A DNA stretch of 64,000 bases from Sphingomonas sp. IC081. GTDB taxonomy: Bacteria > Pseudomonadota > Alphaproteobacteria > Sphingomonadales > Sphingomonadaceae. The notes beneath the pieces are model-generated. The model did not search any database and was not told the origin of the DNA. It saw only the letters and a program-made list of their open reading frames with translations. This document shows, piece after piece, positions 34,842 through 43,056 of this stretch. The stretch's first letter is position 1; each line of letters starts with the position of its first letter. The position numbers were made by a program, and so were the translations under genes. Location of the stretch: the NCBI RefSeq assembly GCF_006874585.1, contig NZ_CP029762.1:1-64000 (forward strand), read 5' to 3'.

Positions 34842-34852
34842 TGGTAGGACCA
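34842..34852. promoter_or_regulatory. LldR operator O2
   Basis: TGGTAGGACCA is a perfect TGGT-N3-ACCA box, 64 bp from O1 and 40 bp before lldR. The pair (a 10-bp exact inverted repeat, GGTCCTACCA/TGGTAGGACC) suggests looping repression released by lactate, as in E. coli lld. Confidence 0.7.
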
Positions 34853-34891
34853 ATTGAGCCGATTGCATGTCCTTGATGAAAGGAGCGCCGC

Positions 34892-35677
34892 ATGAGCGCC
34901 TTGCCCGACCGGCTTGAGGCGATGATCGCGGCCCGCGCGCTCATGCCGGGGGACCGGCTGCCTGCCGAACGCACGCTGGCGGCGCAGCTCGGGGTGTCGC
35001 GCTCGGCCTTGCGCGAGGCGATCAAGCACCTTGCCTCGCGCGGGCGGGTGGTCAGCCGCCAGGGCGGCGGCACTTACATCGCGGCGGCGCAGGAGGGCGA
35101 GCCGCTGCGCGACGCGCTGCTGGAACTGGCGCCGCTGGCCCGGGACGAGGCCGGCTACTGGCGCGACGTCCTGGAAATCCGCAAGTCGCTGGAGGCCGAT
35201 GCCGCCGCCTTTGCCGCGCGCCGCGCCGACGAGGCGGACCGCGCGCGGATCGCGGCGGCCTGCGATGTACTGTCCCGCGCGCTGCAGTCGGAGCGGGGCG
35301 ATCATGCGGCGGCAGAGGCCCCGCTGGGGCTCGCCAGGCTCGACGCCGCCTTTCACATGGCCATCGCCCGCGCGGCGCACAATGCCGTGCTCCATCAGGT
35401 CATGATCGGCCTTCAGGGGCTGCTCGAAACCAGCATTTCCGACAGTCTGGCGCGGCTCTACCGGTTGCCCGGCGTGCCCGGCCAGCTCGATCTCCAGCAC
35501 CGCCGGATCATGGACGCGGTGCTGGGCGCGGACGCCGAGGCGGCGCGCGCCGCCGCCATTGCCCACCTCTGCTACGTCGAGGACCGGCTGGACGACATCG
35601 AGAGCGATGCCGCCCGCCAGCAGCGCTCGGCGCAGGCACTACGACACATCAGGAACACCGAGGACGCCCCGTCATGA
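34892..35677 (+). CDS. lldR: GntR/FadR-family lactate regulator LldR
   Basis: 261 aa. Winged HTH at residues 5-65 (GDRLPAERTLAAQLGVSRSALREAIKHLASRGRVV) and an all-helical FCD effector domain with metal-type residues (FHMAIARAAHNAV..., QHRRIMDAV). The start has AAAGGAG upstream. It overlaps lldD by ATGA and is preceded by two matching operators, so it represses its own operon; L-lactate is the expected effector. Confidence 0.88.
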   Translation: MSALPDRLEAMIAARALMPGDRLPAERTLAAQLGVSRSALREAIKHLASRGRVVSRQGGGTYIAAAQEGEPLRDALLELAPLARDEAGYWRDVLEIRKSLEADAAAFAARRADEADRARIAAACDVLSRALQSERGDHAAAEAPLGLARLDAAFHMAIARAAHNAVLHQVMIGLQGLLETSISDSLARLYRLPGVPGQLDLQHRRIMDAVLGADAEAARAAAIAHLCYVEDRLDDIESDAARQQRSAQALRHIRNTEDAPS

Positions 35678-36837
35678 TCATCTCCTCCACCACCGACTAC
35701 CGCGAGGCGGCCCGCCGCCACCTGCCGCCGTTCCTGTTCCACTACATCGACGGCGGCGCCTATGCGGAGCAGACGATGCGCCGCAACATGGCGGACCTGC
35801 AGGATCTGGCGCTTCGGCAGCGGGTGCTGAAGGGGGTGGGGCAGGTGGACCTGTCCACCCGCGTGCTTGGCGAGGACTTCGCGCTGCCGGTGGCGCTGGC
35901 GCCGGTCGGCCTCACCGGCATGTATGCGCGGCGCGGCGAGGTGCAGGCGGCCCGCGCGGCGGCCTCGCGCGGGGTTCCCTTCACGATGTCCTCGGTCTCG
36001 GTCTGCCCGATCGAGGAAGTGCAGCCGGCGATCGACCGGCCGATGTGGTTCCAGCTCTACGTGCTCAAGGACCGCGGCTTCATGCAGAACGCGCTCGACC
36101 GGGCCTGGGCGGCGGGCGTGCGCACGCTGGTCTTCACGGTCGACATGCCGGTGCCCGGCGCGCGCTACCGCGACCGCCATTCGGGCATGTCCGGGCCCAA
36201 CGCGGCGCTGCGGCGGATGCTGCAGGCGGTGACCCATCCCGGCTGGGCCTGGGACGTGGGCTTGATGGGGCGTCCGCACGATCTCGGCAATGTCTCGGCC
36301 TATCTTGGCAAGGCAATCACGCTGGAGGACTATGTCGGCTGGCTCGGCGCCAATTTCGACCCGTCGATCGGCTGGCGCGATCTCGAGTGGATCCGCGAGA
36401 GCTGGAAGGGGGCGATGGTGCTCAAGGGCATTCTCGATGCCGATGACGCCCGCGATGCGGTGCGTTTCGGCGCCGACGGCATCGTCGTTTCCAACCATGG
36501 CGGCCGCCAGCTCGACGGCGTGCTGTCGAGCGCGCTGGCACTGCCGGTGATTGCCGATGCGGTGAAGGGCGAGCTTACGCTCATGGCCGATTCCGGCATC
36601 CGCTCCGGCCTCGACGTGGTGCGCATGCTGGCGCTGGGCGCCGATGCGGTCATGCTGGGCCGCGCCTTTGTCTATGCGCTGGCGGCGGGCGGCGAGTTGG
36701 GGGGCGAGGCGGGGGTCGCCAACCTGCTCGACCTTGTCGCCAGCGAGATGCGGGTGGCGATGACGCTGACCGGCGCGCGCGCGATCGGCGAAATCTCGCG
36801 CGACAGCCTGGTCAGCTCGGGGCTGGTCTCGCCCTGA
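35674..36837 (+). CDS. lldD: L-lactate dehydrogenase (FMN), LldD
   Basis: 387 aa, membrane-associated TIM-barrel flavoenzyme oxidising L-lactate to pyruvate with quinone acceptors. Conserved: YIDGGAYAEQTMRRN, LAPVGLTGMYARRGE, WFQLYVLKDRG, FTVDMPVPGARYRD, GIVVSNHGGRQLDG with the catalytic His and substrate Arg, and ADSGIRSGLDVVRML. Translationally coupled to lldR. Confidence 0.95.
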   Translation: MIISSTTDYREAARRHLPPFLFHYIDGGAYAEQTMRRNMADLQDLALRQRVLKGVGQVDLSTRVLGEDFALPVALAPVGLTGMYARRGEVQAARAAASRGVPFTMSSVSVCPIEEVQPAIDRPMWFQLYVLKDRGFMQNALDRAWAAGVRTLVFTVDMPVPGARYRDRHSGMSGPNAALRRMLQAVTHPGWAWDVGLMGRPHDLGNVSAYLGKAITLEDYVGWLGANFDPSIGWRDLEWIRESWKGAMVLKGILDADDARDAVRFGADGIVVSNHGGRQLDGVLSSALALPVIADAVKGELTLMADSGIRSGLDVVRMLALGADAVMLGRAFVYALAAGGELGGEAGVANLLDLVASEMRVAMTLTGARAIGEISRDSLVSSGLVSP

Positions 36838-36945
36838 TCCGCCTGCCGGGCGGGGCGCCGCGATGCAGCCCCGGGAGTCCCGAGAGCCCCGGCAGCGTTT
36901 GGCATTTGCATTGCCGGCGGCACGCGGTCATGGGCAGGAGCGATC

Positions 36946-37572
36946 ATGAACGAGCCTATCCTCTACAGCTTCCGGCGCTGCCCTTACGCCATGCGGGCGC
37001 GGCTGGCGCTGCTGGTCTCAAGCATGCGCTGCCAGCTGCGCGAAGTGCGCCTCTCCGCCAAGCCGGAGGCCATGCTCACGGCCTCGCCCAAGGGCACCGT
37101 GCCGGTGCTGGTCCTGCCGGACGGCACGGTTGCCGAGCAGAGCCTCGACATCATGCACCTGGCGCTGGCGCGCCGCGATCCGGAAGGCTGGCTGGCGCGC
37201 GAGGATGCCGCGCTGATCGCGGTCAACGACGGCGCGTTCAAGCACGACCTCGACCGCTACAAGTATCCCGAGCGGCACGATGCCGACCCGGCGCGGCACC
37301 GCGCGCGCGGGCTGGAGATCCTTGGCGAACTGGACGCCCGGCTGGCGCGGGCGCCATTCCTGGGCGGGGCCTCGCGCGGGTTCACCGATGCCGCCATCGT
37401 CCCGTTCGTCCGGCAATTCGCCGCGGTCGACCGGGCGTGGTTTGCCGGGCTGGAACTGGCGCACCTGCGCCCGTGGCTGGAGGCCTATCTGGCATCACCG
37501 CTGTTTGCCGCCGTCATGGCGCCGATCAAGCCGTGGTCGCCCGAGGCGGATCCGGTGTACTTTCCGGCATGA
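36946..37572 (+). CDS. Glutathione S-transferase family protein
   Basis: 208 aa. Thioredoxin-fold N-terminal domain with FRRCPYAMRARLAL (Cys active-site type, as in YibF/omega-like GSTs), the cis-Pro GTVPVLVLPDG and EQSLDIM for glutathione binding, and a helical C-terminal domain. AGGAG precedes the start. It stands alone after lldD. The substrate is unknown. Confidence 0.88.
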   Translation: MNEPILYSFRRCPYAMRARLALLVSSMRCQLREVRLSAKPEAMLTASPKGTVPVLVLPDGTVAEQSLDIMHLALARRDPEGWLAREDAALIAVNDGAFKHDLDRYKYPERHDADPARHRARGLEILGELDARLARAPFLGGASRGFTDAAIVPFVRQFAAVDRAWFAGLELAHLRPWLEAYLASPLFAAVMAPIKPWSPEADPVYFPA

Positions 37573-37596
37573 TCGGCGGGCCGGCATGATCGGCGG
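37564..37596. repeat. 17-bp tandem duplication at the GST stop
   Basis: CCGGCATGATCGGCGG occurs at 37564-37579 and 37581-37596; the first copy contains the GST stop codon. Confidence 0.75.
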
Positions 37597-37755
37597 CGGC
37601 CTGAGGGCAGGCCGTCCCGGCATATCCCGTCCCGGCAATCAAGCAGACCGGTGAAAATAATGCGGCGAACTGTCTCGCCCCGGCAACAGACGCAATAAAC
37701 GAATATCGATCGGCGCGTATGATATCCTAACGTTTATGCCCTAGGGCGGGAGGCA

Positions 37756-39597
37756 ATGGTTTGCGAATCGTTAGTCCCGCGCCTGATTCGAAAGGCCCTG
37801 GCTGCCTCCGGCATGATCCTGCGCATGATCGTGTGCATCATCATGTGCGGGGGACTGTTCGGGCTGGGCTGGGCTGCGCCGGCTGCTGCCGAGAGCCTGC
37901 GGATCGGCGAGCCGCTGTGCCATGCGGTGAGCGGGACCGTGGCGGCAGAGGGCGCCGAGCCGCCCGCATTTTCCTGCAGCGGGGAGCCGGCCGGCTACCA
38001 GCAGGGCACGCTCTGGTTGCACGCGATGCTCTCGCCCGAGGCGGGAACTGTGGATGGCGAGCGTGACGATCTCTCGCTCATCATCCACAATTCCCGCTTC
38101 GACCGCCTGATCGTGACGTTCTTCTACGCCGATGGCGCGGTGGAGCGGCAGGACGTGCGCAGCGGCGATTTCGGCACGCACTGGCGGGCGGGGGGGCAAC
38201 TGGCCTTCCGCGCGCCGCACCGCGATGTGCCGCTGGTGGGCGTGACGATGCAGTTCGACAAGCTGGCCAGCGCGCGGCTGCTGCGCATGCGGCTGGTCGA
38301 GCGCGGCGAGGAAAGCACCCAGACGACCGGCCTTGCCACCCTGATCGGCGCGGCGCTGGTGCTGCTGCTGGCAGGGGCGATCTACAATGCGTCGCTGGCA
38401 TTTGCGGCGCGGCGGCAGTTCTCGGCCTGGCAGTCGGCCTGGGCGGTCTGCATGGTCGCATGGGGGGCCTGCTGGTCGCAGCTGCACTTGTTCTTTTTCC
38501 CCGCGATGGCCGGGGCGATCTCCGCGCAGATCTGCACCGGGCTGTCGTGTCTCGCCATTGCGCTGGCAACCCTGACGGCCGTCACCGCGCTGGAAGCGCC
38601 TTGCGTCAGCCGCTGGCTGAGGCGCAGTGCGCTGGGGCTGACGGGCAGCGTATTCGCGCTGGGCATCCCGCTGTCGTTCATGAGATCCGGGCCGATCGAT
38701 ACCCTTGGCAGCGTGCTTGGCATGCTGGTGCTGGCCAATCTGGTGGCGGTTGGTGCGTGCATCGCCCAGGCCTGGCGGCGCGGCAGCGCCGAGGCCCGCA
38801 ACTTCGCCGGGGCCTGGGCGGTGCCGATGATGGTGCTGGGATCGACCAGTTTCTTCGATGCGGACTCGATGTTCTGGGGCGGAGGGTCGCAGATCCTCGT
38901 GCTGTTCGCGGCGGCCTGGCAGACGCTGTGGCTCTCGGTCACGGCCACGCGCTCGCATGCCTTGCTGCGGGCGGAACGCGACCTGGCGCGTCAGGCCGAG
39001 GCGCGGGCGCAGGATCTTGCCCGCCGCGATGCCCTGACCGGCTTGCCCAACCGGCGCGGTTTCATCGAGCGGGTCGGCGCCGTTCTCGCCGCCTCCCGGA
39101 CCAGGGGCGAGCCGGTGGCGCTGCTGGTGATCGACGTCGACTGGTTCAAGTCGATCAACGATGCCTTCGGTCATGAGGCGGGCGACGTGGTGCTGGAGCG
39201 CATCGCCCGCTGCATCGCTCCCCACGAAAGCGCCACCTGCACGGTCGCGCGGCTGGGCGGCGAGGAGTTCGCGATGATGCTGGCCGGGATGGCCGGTTTC
39301 GATCTCATGCGGTTTGCCGAGAGCCTGCGCCAGCGCATCGCGGAGCAGGAGCACGGCGCGGTGATCCGCGGGCGCAAGGTCACCGTGAGCATCGGCATGG
39401 CGACCACGTCGGGCGGCGCCGATTTCCGCACGCTCTACCGCCTTGCCGACGAGGCGCTCTACGAGGCCAAGCGGGCCGGGCGCAACCAGGTGGCGATCCG
39501 CCTGCTCGAGGGGGCCGAGCCCTTTGCCGACGATCAGCACCTGACGGGCGGCCCCGACCTTCCGGGCGGCCACGACCTCGACCTGCGCAAGGGCTGA
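37756..39597 (+). CDS. Diguanylate cyclase with 7TMR-DISM sensor
   Basis: 613 aa. A signal segment ends near AAPAAAES; an extracytoplasmic DISM-type beta domain (about 45-190) is followed by seven helices (about 195-405), a short coiled coil and a GGDEF domain (about 425-585) with RDALTGLPNRRGF, DVDWFKSINDAFGHEAGD and the active-site GGEEF. It makes c-di-GMP in response to a periplasmic signal. The I-site RxxD is not clear. The start follows GGGAGG. Confidence 0.93.
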   Translation: MVCESLVPRLIRKALAASGMILRMIVCIIMCGGLFGLGWAAPAAAESLRIGEPLCHAVSGTVAAEGAEPPAFSCSGEPAGYQQGTLWLHAMLSPEAGTVDGERDDLSLIIHNSRFDRLIVTFFYADGAVERQDVRSGDFGTHWRAGGQLAFRAPHRDVPLVGVTMQFDKLASARLLRMRLVERGEESTQTTGLATLIGAALVLLLAGAIYNASLAFAARRQFSAWQSAWAVCMVAWGACWSQLHLFFFPAMAGAISAQICTGLSCLAIALATLTAVTALEAPCVSRWLRRSALGLTGSVFALGIPLSFMRSGPIDTLGSVLGMLVLANLVAVGACIAQAWRRGSAEARNFAGAWAVPMMVLGSTSFFDADSMFWGGGSQILVLFAAAWQTLWLSVTATRSHALLRAERDLARQAEARAQDLARRDALTGLPNRRGFIERVGAVLAASRTRGEPVALLVIDVDWFKSINDAFGHEAGDVVLERIARCIAPHESATCTVARLGGEEFAMMLAGMAGFDLMRFAESLRQRIAEQEHGAVIRGRKVTVSIGMATTSGGADFRTLYRLADEALYEAKRAGRNQVAIRLLEGAEPFADDQHLTGGPDLPGGHDLDLRKG

Positions 39598-39680
39598 ACG
39601 TGCATCGGGGACGCGGGCCGGGCGCTCCTTCTCATGGGCTTGTGGGGCTCCGGGGCTGCGGACTTTCCGGGTGATGCCCC

Positions 39681-39717
39681 AAAAAACAGGGGCGGGATCC
39701 TGCGATCCCGCCCCTGT
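39681..39717 (-). terminator. Terminator of the minus-strand TonB receptor
   Basis: ACAGGGGCGGGATC (39686-39699) and GATCCCGCCCCTGT (39704-39717) form a perfect 14-bp stem with a 4-nt loop. The A run at 39681-39686 becomes a T tract for minus-strand transcription. Confidence 0.9.
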
Positions 39718-39743
39718 CGATCGGCTGTTCTGAGCGAAGGGGC

Positions 39744-42728
39744 TTACTTGGCCCCGCCGAACAGGTCGGCCAGCTTGAGGCGGGCACCCAGGAAGAAGTA
39801 GCGGCCGACCGCGCTGATCGGCGTGTTCATCGAACCCAGGGCGGGCTTCTGGTCGAACAGGTTGTTGATGCCGCCATAGACCTGGAACTGGTCGTCGATG
39901 TCGTAGGTCATGCTGAGGTCGTGGGTGAAGCGTTCCTTGAGCTTCAGGTACTTCGGCGCGACCACGTCCGGGTTGTTGGCGATGGTCTGGCGGTCATAGC
40001 GATACATCGCGGACATGTAGTTGACCTGCCAGTCGAGGCTGACCGGCCCCTTGGCCCAGGTGAGGTCGGTGGTGACCTGGAACTTGGGCGAGACGTTGCC
40101 GGCCACATAGGCATCGTTCACCGTGTCCGCGCCCGGGATCGGCACCGAGCTCAGGCGGTGCAGGTAATTGCCGACGACGCGCGCACCGAACGTGCCGTAC
40201 TTGTCGGTAGGCACGATGTAGTTGACCTGGAAGTCCAGCCCCGCAGTACGGATGTTGGCGACGTTCAGCGGGCCGACGACAAAGCTGGTGACGTTGCCGG
40301 CCGAGGCGATGCCGTTCGTGCCATTCTGGCGTGTGATGGCATCGCAGTACTGGTTCTGAAGCGTGGACTGATCGACGCAGAGTTCTGTCACGGTCTGCGG
40401 GTCGACGGTCCGGATCGCGTTCTGGATGCGGATGTCGTACCAGTCTGCCGTGATCGTCAGGTGGCGGATGAACGAGGGCTGCAGCACGATGCCAGCCGTC
40501 CAGGTCTTGGCAGTCTCTTCACGCAGACCGGGATTGCCGCCCTGGAAACCGGGGAGGTTCGAGCTTCGGGCGTCGACGTATTGTGAAGGATCGGCCACTC
40601 CCAGCGAAGAAAGCAAGGCCTGGCAATTGGCGACGCGGTACTGCGTGCCGTTTTGCAGGTTTTCGTGGTTACAGGGATCGTTGATGAATTCAAACGTCTG
40701 CGAGACCTGGCTGAAGAGTTCGCTGATGTTCGGCGCGCGCACGGCCTTGGAATAAGTGCCGCGCAAGGTGATGTCGCGCACCGGCGCCCATTCGCCGCCG
40801 ACCTTCCAGGCATTGGTCGAACCGATGCTCGAATAGTCCGAATAGCGGAAGGCGCCGTTGACGCCGAGGCGCTTGGCGAAGGGCATGTCGGCCAGGATCG
40901 GCACGTCGACTTCGGCGAAGGCTTCCCAGACGTCGAACGACCCTTTGGTATTGCCCAGCGAGTTGGTGAAGGTGAGGCCTTGTGCCGCCAGTTCGTCGGC
41001 GACGAAGCTGCTCTTCTCCTTGCGGTACTCGCCGCCCAGAGCGAACGAGATCGCTCCGCCGGGCAGTTCGAAGATGCCCTTCGAGTTGCCGGTGATGGCG
41101 CCGCTCAGCACATGCTGGGTCAGCGTGGTGCGGTCGACGGTGTCGGCCATGATCCAGTCCAGCGCCGCCTGGTTGCCGGACGCGTTCTCGCCGAACAGGT
41201 TGAGCGGCATGCAGTCGCCGGGCGAGAAGGTCGTCGGGGCGATTTCGCTGCGGGTGTAGTTATAGGGCTGATACGGGGTCCAGCTCGGGTCGAGGTTGGC
41301 CCGGCAGGTTACCCCGCCGTTGCCGTCGCTGACCGCGTCGATCGCCGCATAATAGCGGTCCGTGATCATGTTGTTGGTATAATGCGATTTGATCTTCGAG
41401 CGGCCGTAGACGTACGACAGGTCGTAGGACAGGTTGGGGCTGAGGTCGCCGCGTGCGCCGATCACGCCGCGCACGGTCTCGCGGGTGATGTCCTCCCCGC
41501 GGCGACCGAAGTCGAAGTTGTCGCGGTTGACCAGAACGCCGCCGTTATCGGGATCGATATAGGGCCGCACGGCGGCCGGGATGTAGGGATTGTCCTCGGG
41601 AATGAAGAGGTAATAGTCGTACGTGGGCTGGCCGACCGAATAGGAGCGCGTGCGGGCATACTTGCCTTCCGCATAGAGCTTGAAAGCGTCGCTGAAGTCG
41701 AAGTGGAACACCGCGCTGACGATGTCGCGCTTGATCTTCGGCAGCAGGTCGTTGCCGTAGTCGGATACGAGGGTGCCGGAGCCACCCTGCTGATAGAAGT
41801 TGGGCACGAACGTGCCATTATCGAAGGGGCGTCCATCTGCACCGACGAAGTCCGGCATGTAGTCGAAGTCGACATCGATCCCGGCTTCGCGTGAAGTGTC
41901 GTTGTAGCGGATGTTCTTGAGCGGAATGTAGTCCGGGATTCCGTCGTTGTTCTCGCCCTGTGACGCATCCTCGGTATCGGCCGAGTTGCGATAGAAGCCG
42001 ACCTTGTTTTCCCCGTCCAGCCACTTGCGGCTGTGCGAGCTGAGGCGGTCTTCCTCGCCGTGCTCCCAGGCCACCGCGAAGTTGCCGCGCCCGTCCGCGA
42101 AGTTATGGCCGGCGGTGATCGCGATCAGCCGCTGGCCGGCATCGCCGTACTTCGACAGGCCGTTCTGCACGCGCGCGGTCAGGCCTTCGAAGTCCTTCTT
42201 CTGGATGAAGTTGACCACGCCCGAGACGCCGTCGGCGCCGTAGACCGCCGAGGCGCCGCCGGTCAGCACTTCGACGCGCTCGATCAGGTCGGTCGGGATC
42301 GTGTTGATGTCGACCGACTGGGTGCCGTCCACCGAGGCGACCTGGCGGCGGCCGTCGATCAGCACCAGCGTGCGCTGGGTGCCGAGATTGCGCAAGTCGA
42401 GCAGGTTGAGCCCGGTGGCGCCGATGCCGGCGCGATCACCGCTGTTGTTGTAGGAGCTGGACGAGCCCTGCAGCGCCGGGATCGTCTTCAGGTAGTCGGT
42501 CAGGTTGGTCGTGCCGGAATTGGTGATGTCCTGCGCGGTGACCACGGTGACCGGGTTGGGCGAATCCAGCTCGGGACGCGCGATGCGCGAACCGGTGACG
42601 ATGATGGGTTGTTCGCTGGCCTCGTCGTCCCCCTGGACGGCCTGGGCCAGTGCCTGCATCGGCGACAGCAGGGCCAATGCGGGGAGGGCCGCTGCACCGA
42701 GCAGCAGCCGGTCCTTGCGCGTAAACAT
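39744..42728 (-). CDS. Large TonB-dependent receptor (carbohydrate-locus type)
   Basis: 994 aa from ATG 42728, with GAAGGAA upstream. A signal peptide ends at ALAQA; the TonB box region is PIIVTGSRI. The plug has NPVTVVTAQDI, LKTIPALQ, GLNLLDLRNLGTQRTLVLIDGRR and ERVEVLTGGASAVYGADGVSGVVNFI, the pattern of the long sphingomonad/xanthomonad receptors often beside glycosidases; the barrel ends with a final hydrophobic strand. It lies downstream of the GH3 gene on the same strand, suggesting uptake of a beta-glucan-derived oligosaccharide. Confidence 0.92.
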   Translation of the reverse strand: MFTRKDRLLLGAAALPALALLSPMQALAQAVQGDDEASEQPIIVTGSRIARPELDSPNPVTVVTAQDITNSGTTNLTDYLKTIPALQGSSSSYNNSGDRAGIGATGLNLLDLRNLGTQRTLVLIDGRRQVASVDGTQSVDINTIPTDLIERVEVLTGGASAVYGADGVSGVVNFIQKKDFEGLTARVQNGLSKYGDAGQRLIAITAGHNFADGRGNFAVAWEHGEEDRLSSHSRKWLDGENKVGFYRNSADTEDASQGENNDGIPDYIPLKNIRYNDTSREAGIDVDFDYMPDFVGADGRPFDNGTFVPNFYQQGGSGTLVSDYGNDLLPKIKRDIVSAVFHFDFSDAFKLYAEGKYARTRSYSVGQPTYDYYLFIPEDNPYIPAAVRPYIDPDNGGVLVNRDNFDFGRRGEDITRETVRGVIGARGDLSPNLSYDLSYVYGRSKIKSHYTNNMITDRYYAAIDAVSDGNGGVTCRANLDPSWTPYQPYNYTRSEIAPTTFSPGDCMPLNLFGENASGNQAALDWIMADTVDRTTLTQHVLSGAITGNSKGIFELPGGAISFALGGEYRKEKSSFVADELAAQGLTFTNSLGNTKGSFDVWEAFAEVDVPILADMPFAKRLGVNGAFRYSDYSSIGSTNAWKVGGEWAPVRDITLRGTYSKAVRAPNISELFSQVSQTFEFINDPCNHENLQNGTQYRVANCQALLSSLGVADPSQYVDARSSNLPGFQGGNPGLREETAKTWTAGIVLQPSFIRHLTITADWYDIRIQNAIRTVDPQTVTELCVDQSTLQNQYCDAITRQNGTNGIASAGNVTSFVVGPLNVANIRTAGLDFQVNYIVPTDKYGTFGARVVGNYLHRLSSVPIPGADTVNDAYVAGNVSPKFQVTTDLTWAKGPVSLDWQVNYMSAMYRYDRQTIANNPDVVAPKYLKLKERFTHDLSMTYDIDDQFQVYGGINNLFDQKPALGSMNTPISAVGRYFFLGARLKLADLFGGAK

Positions 42729-42882
42729 GTCTGCATTCCTTCGGTTGCCCCGAGGCCGGATCCCGGCCACCGGTCGGTTCGCGCATCATCGAGACGACGA
42801 CGCACTGAATGTGTGCAAACGTCTGCAATCGTGAGGAATGTGCAATGCAAATGTTACATGCTTTGCAATAATCCGGACATCC

Positions 42883-42898
42883 GTTGCAATATTGCAAC
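42883..42898. promoter_or_regulatory. Perfect 16-bp palindrome upstream of the TonB receptor
   Basis: GTTGCAATATTGCAAC lies about 155 bp before the receptor start, with further TGCAA words at 42812, 42822, 42841 and 42863. It is the probable operator of the locus; no regulator gene is adjacent. Confidence 0.55.
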
Positions 42899-42986
42899 TT
42901 TCGGATGATCTTTCGGCAAGTAGCGCGGTGGGCACCTGTTCTGTGCGACGGGGACTGCCGTTGTTTGCCGTAACCCGTGCATTCGG

Positions 42987-43045
42987 CTCCCCCACCCGCC
43001 CCCCACCCGCCCATCACCAGTTTCCTGCGCGCGCGGGTGGGGGAG
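42987..43045 (-). terminator. Long-loop hairpin after the GH3 gene
   Basis: CTCCCCCACCCGC (42987-42999) pairs with GCGGGTGGGGGAG (43033-43045) over 13 bp with a 33-nt loop and no T tract. It may end or attenuate the GH3 transcript before the receptor promoter. Confidence 0.5.
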
Positions 43046-43056
43046 CGGGGCAGGCG

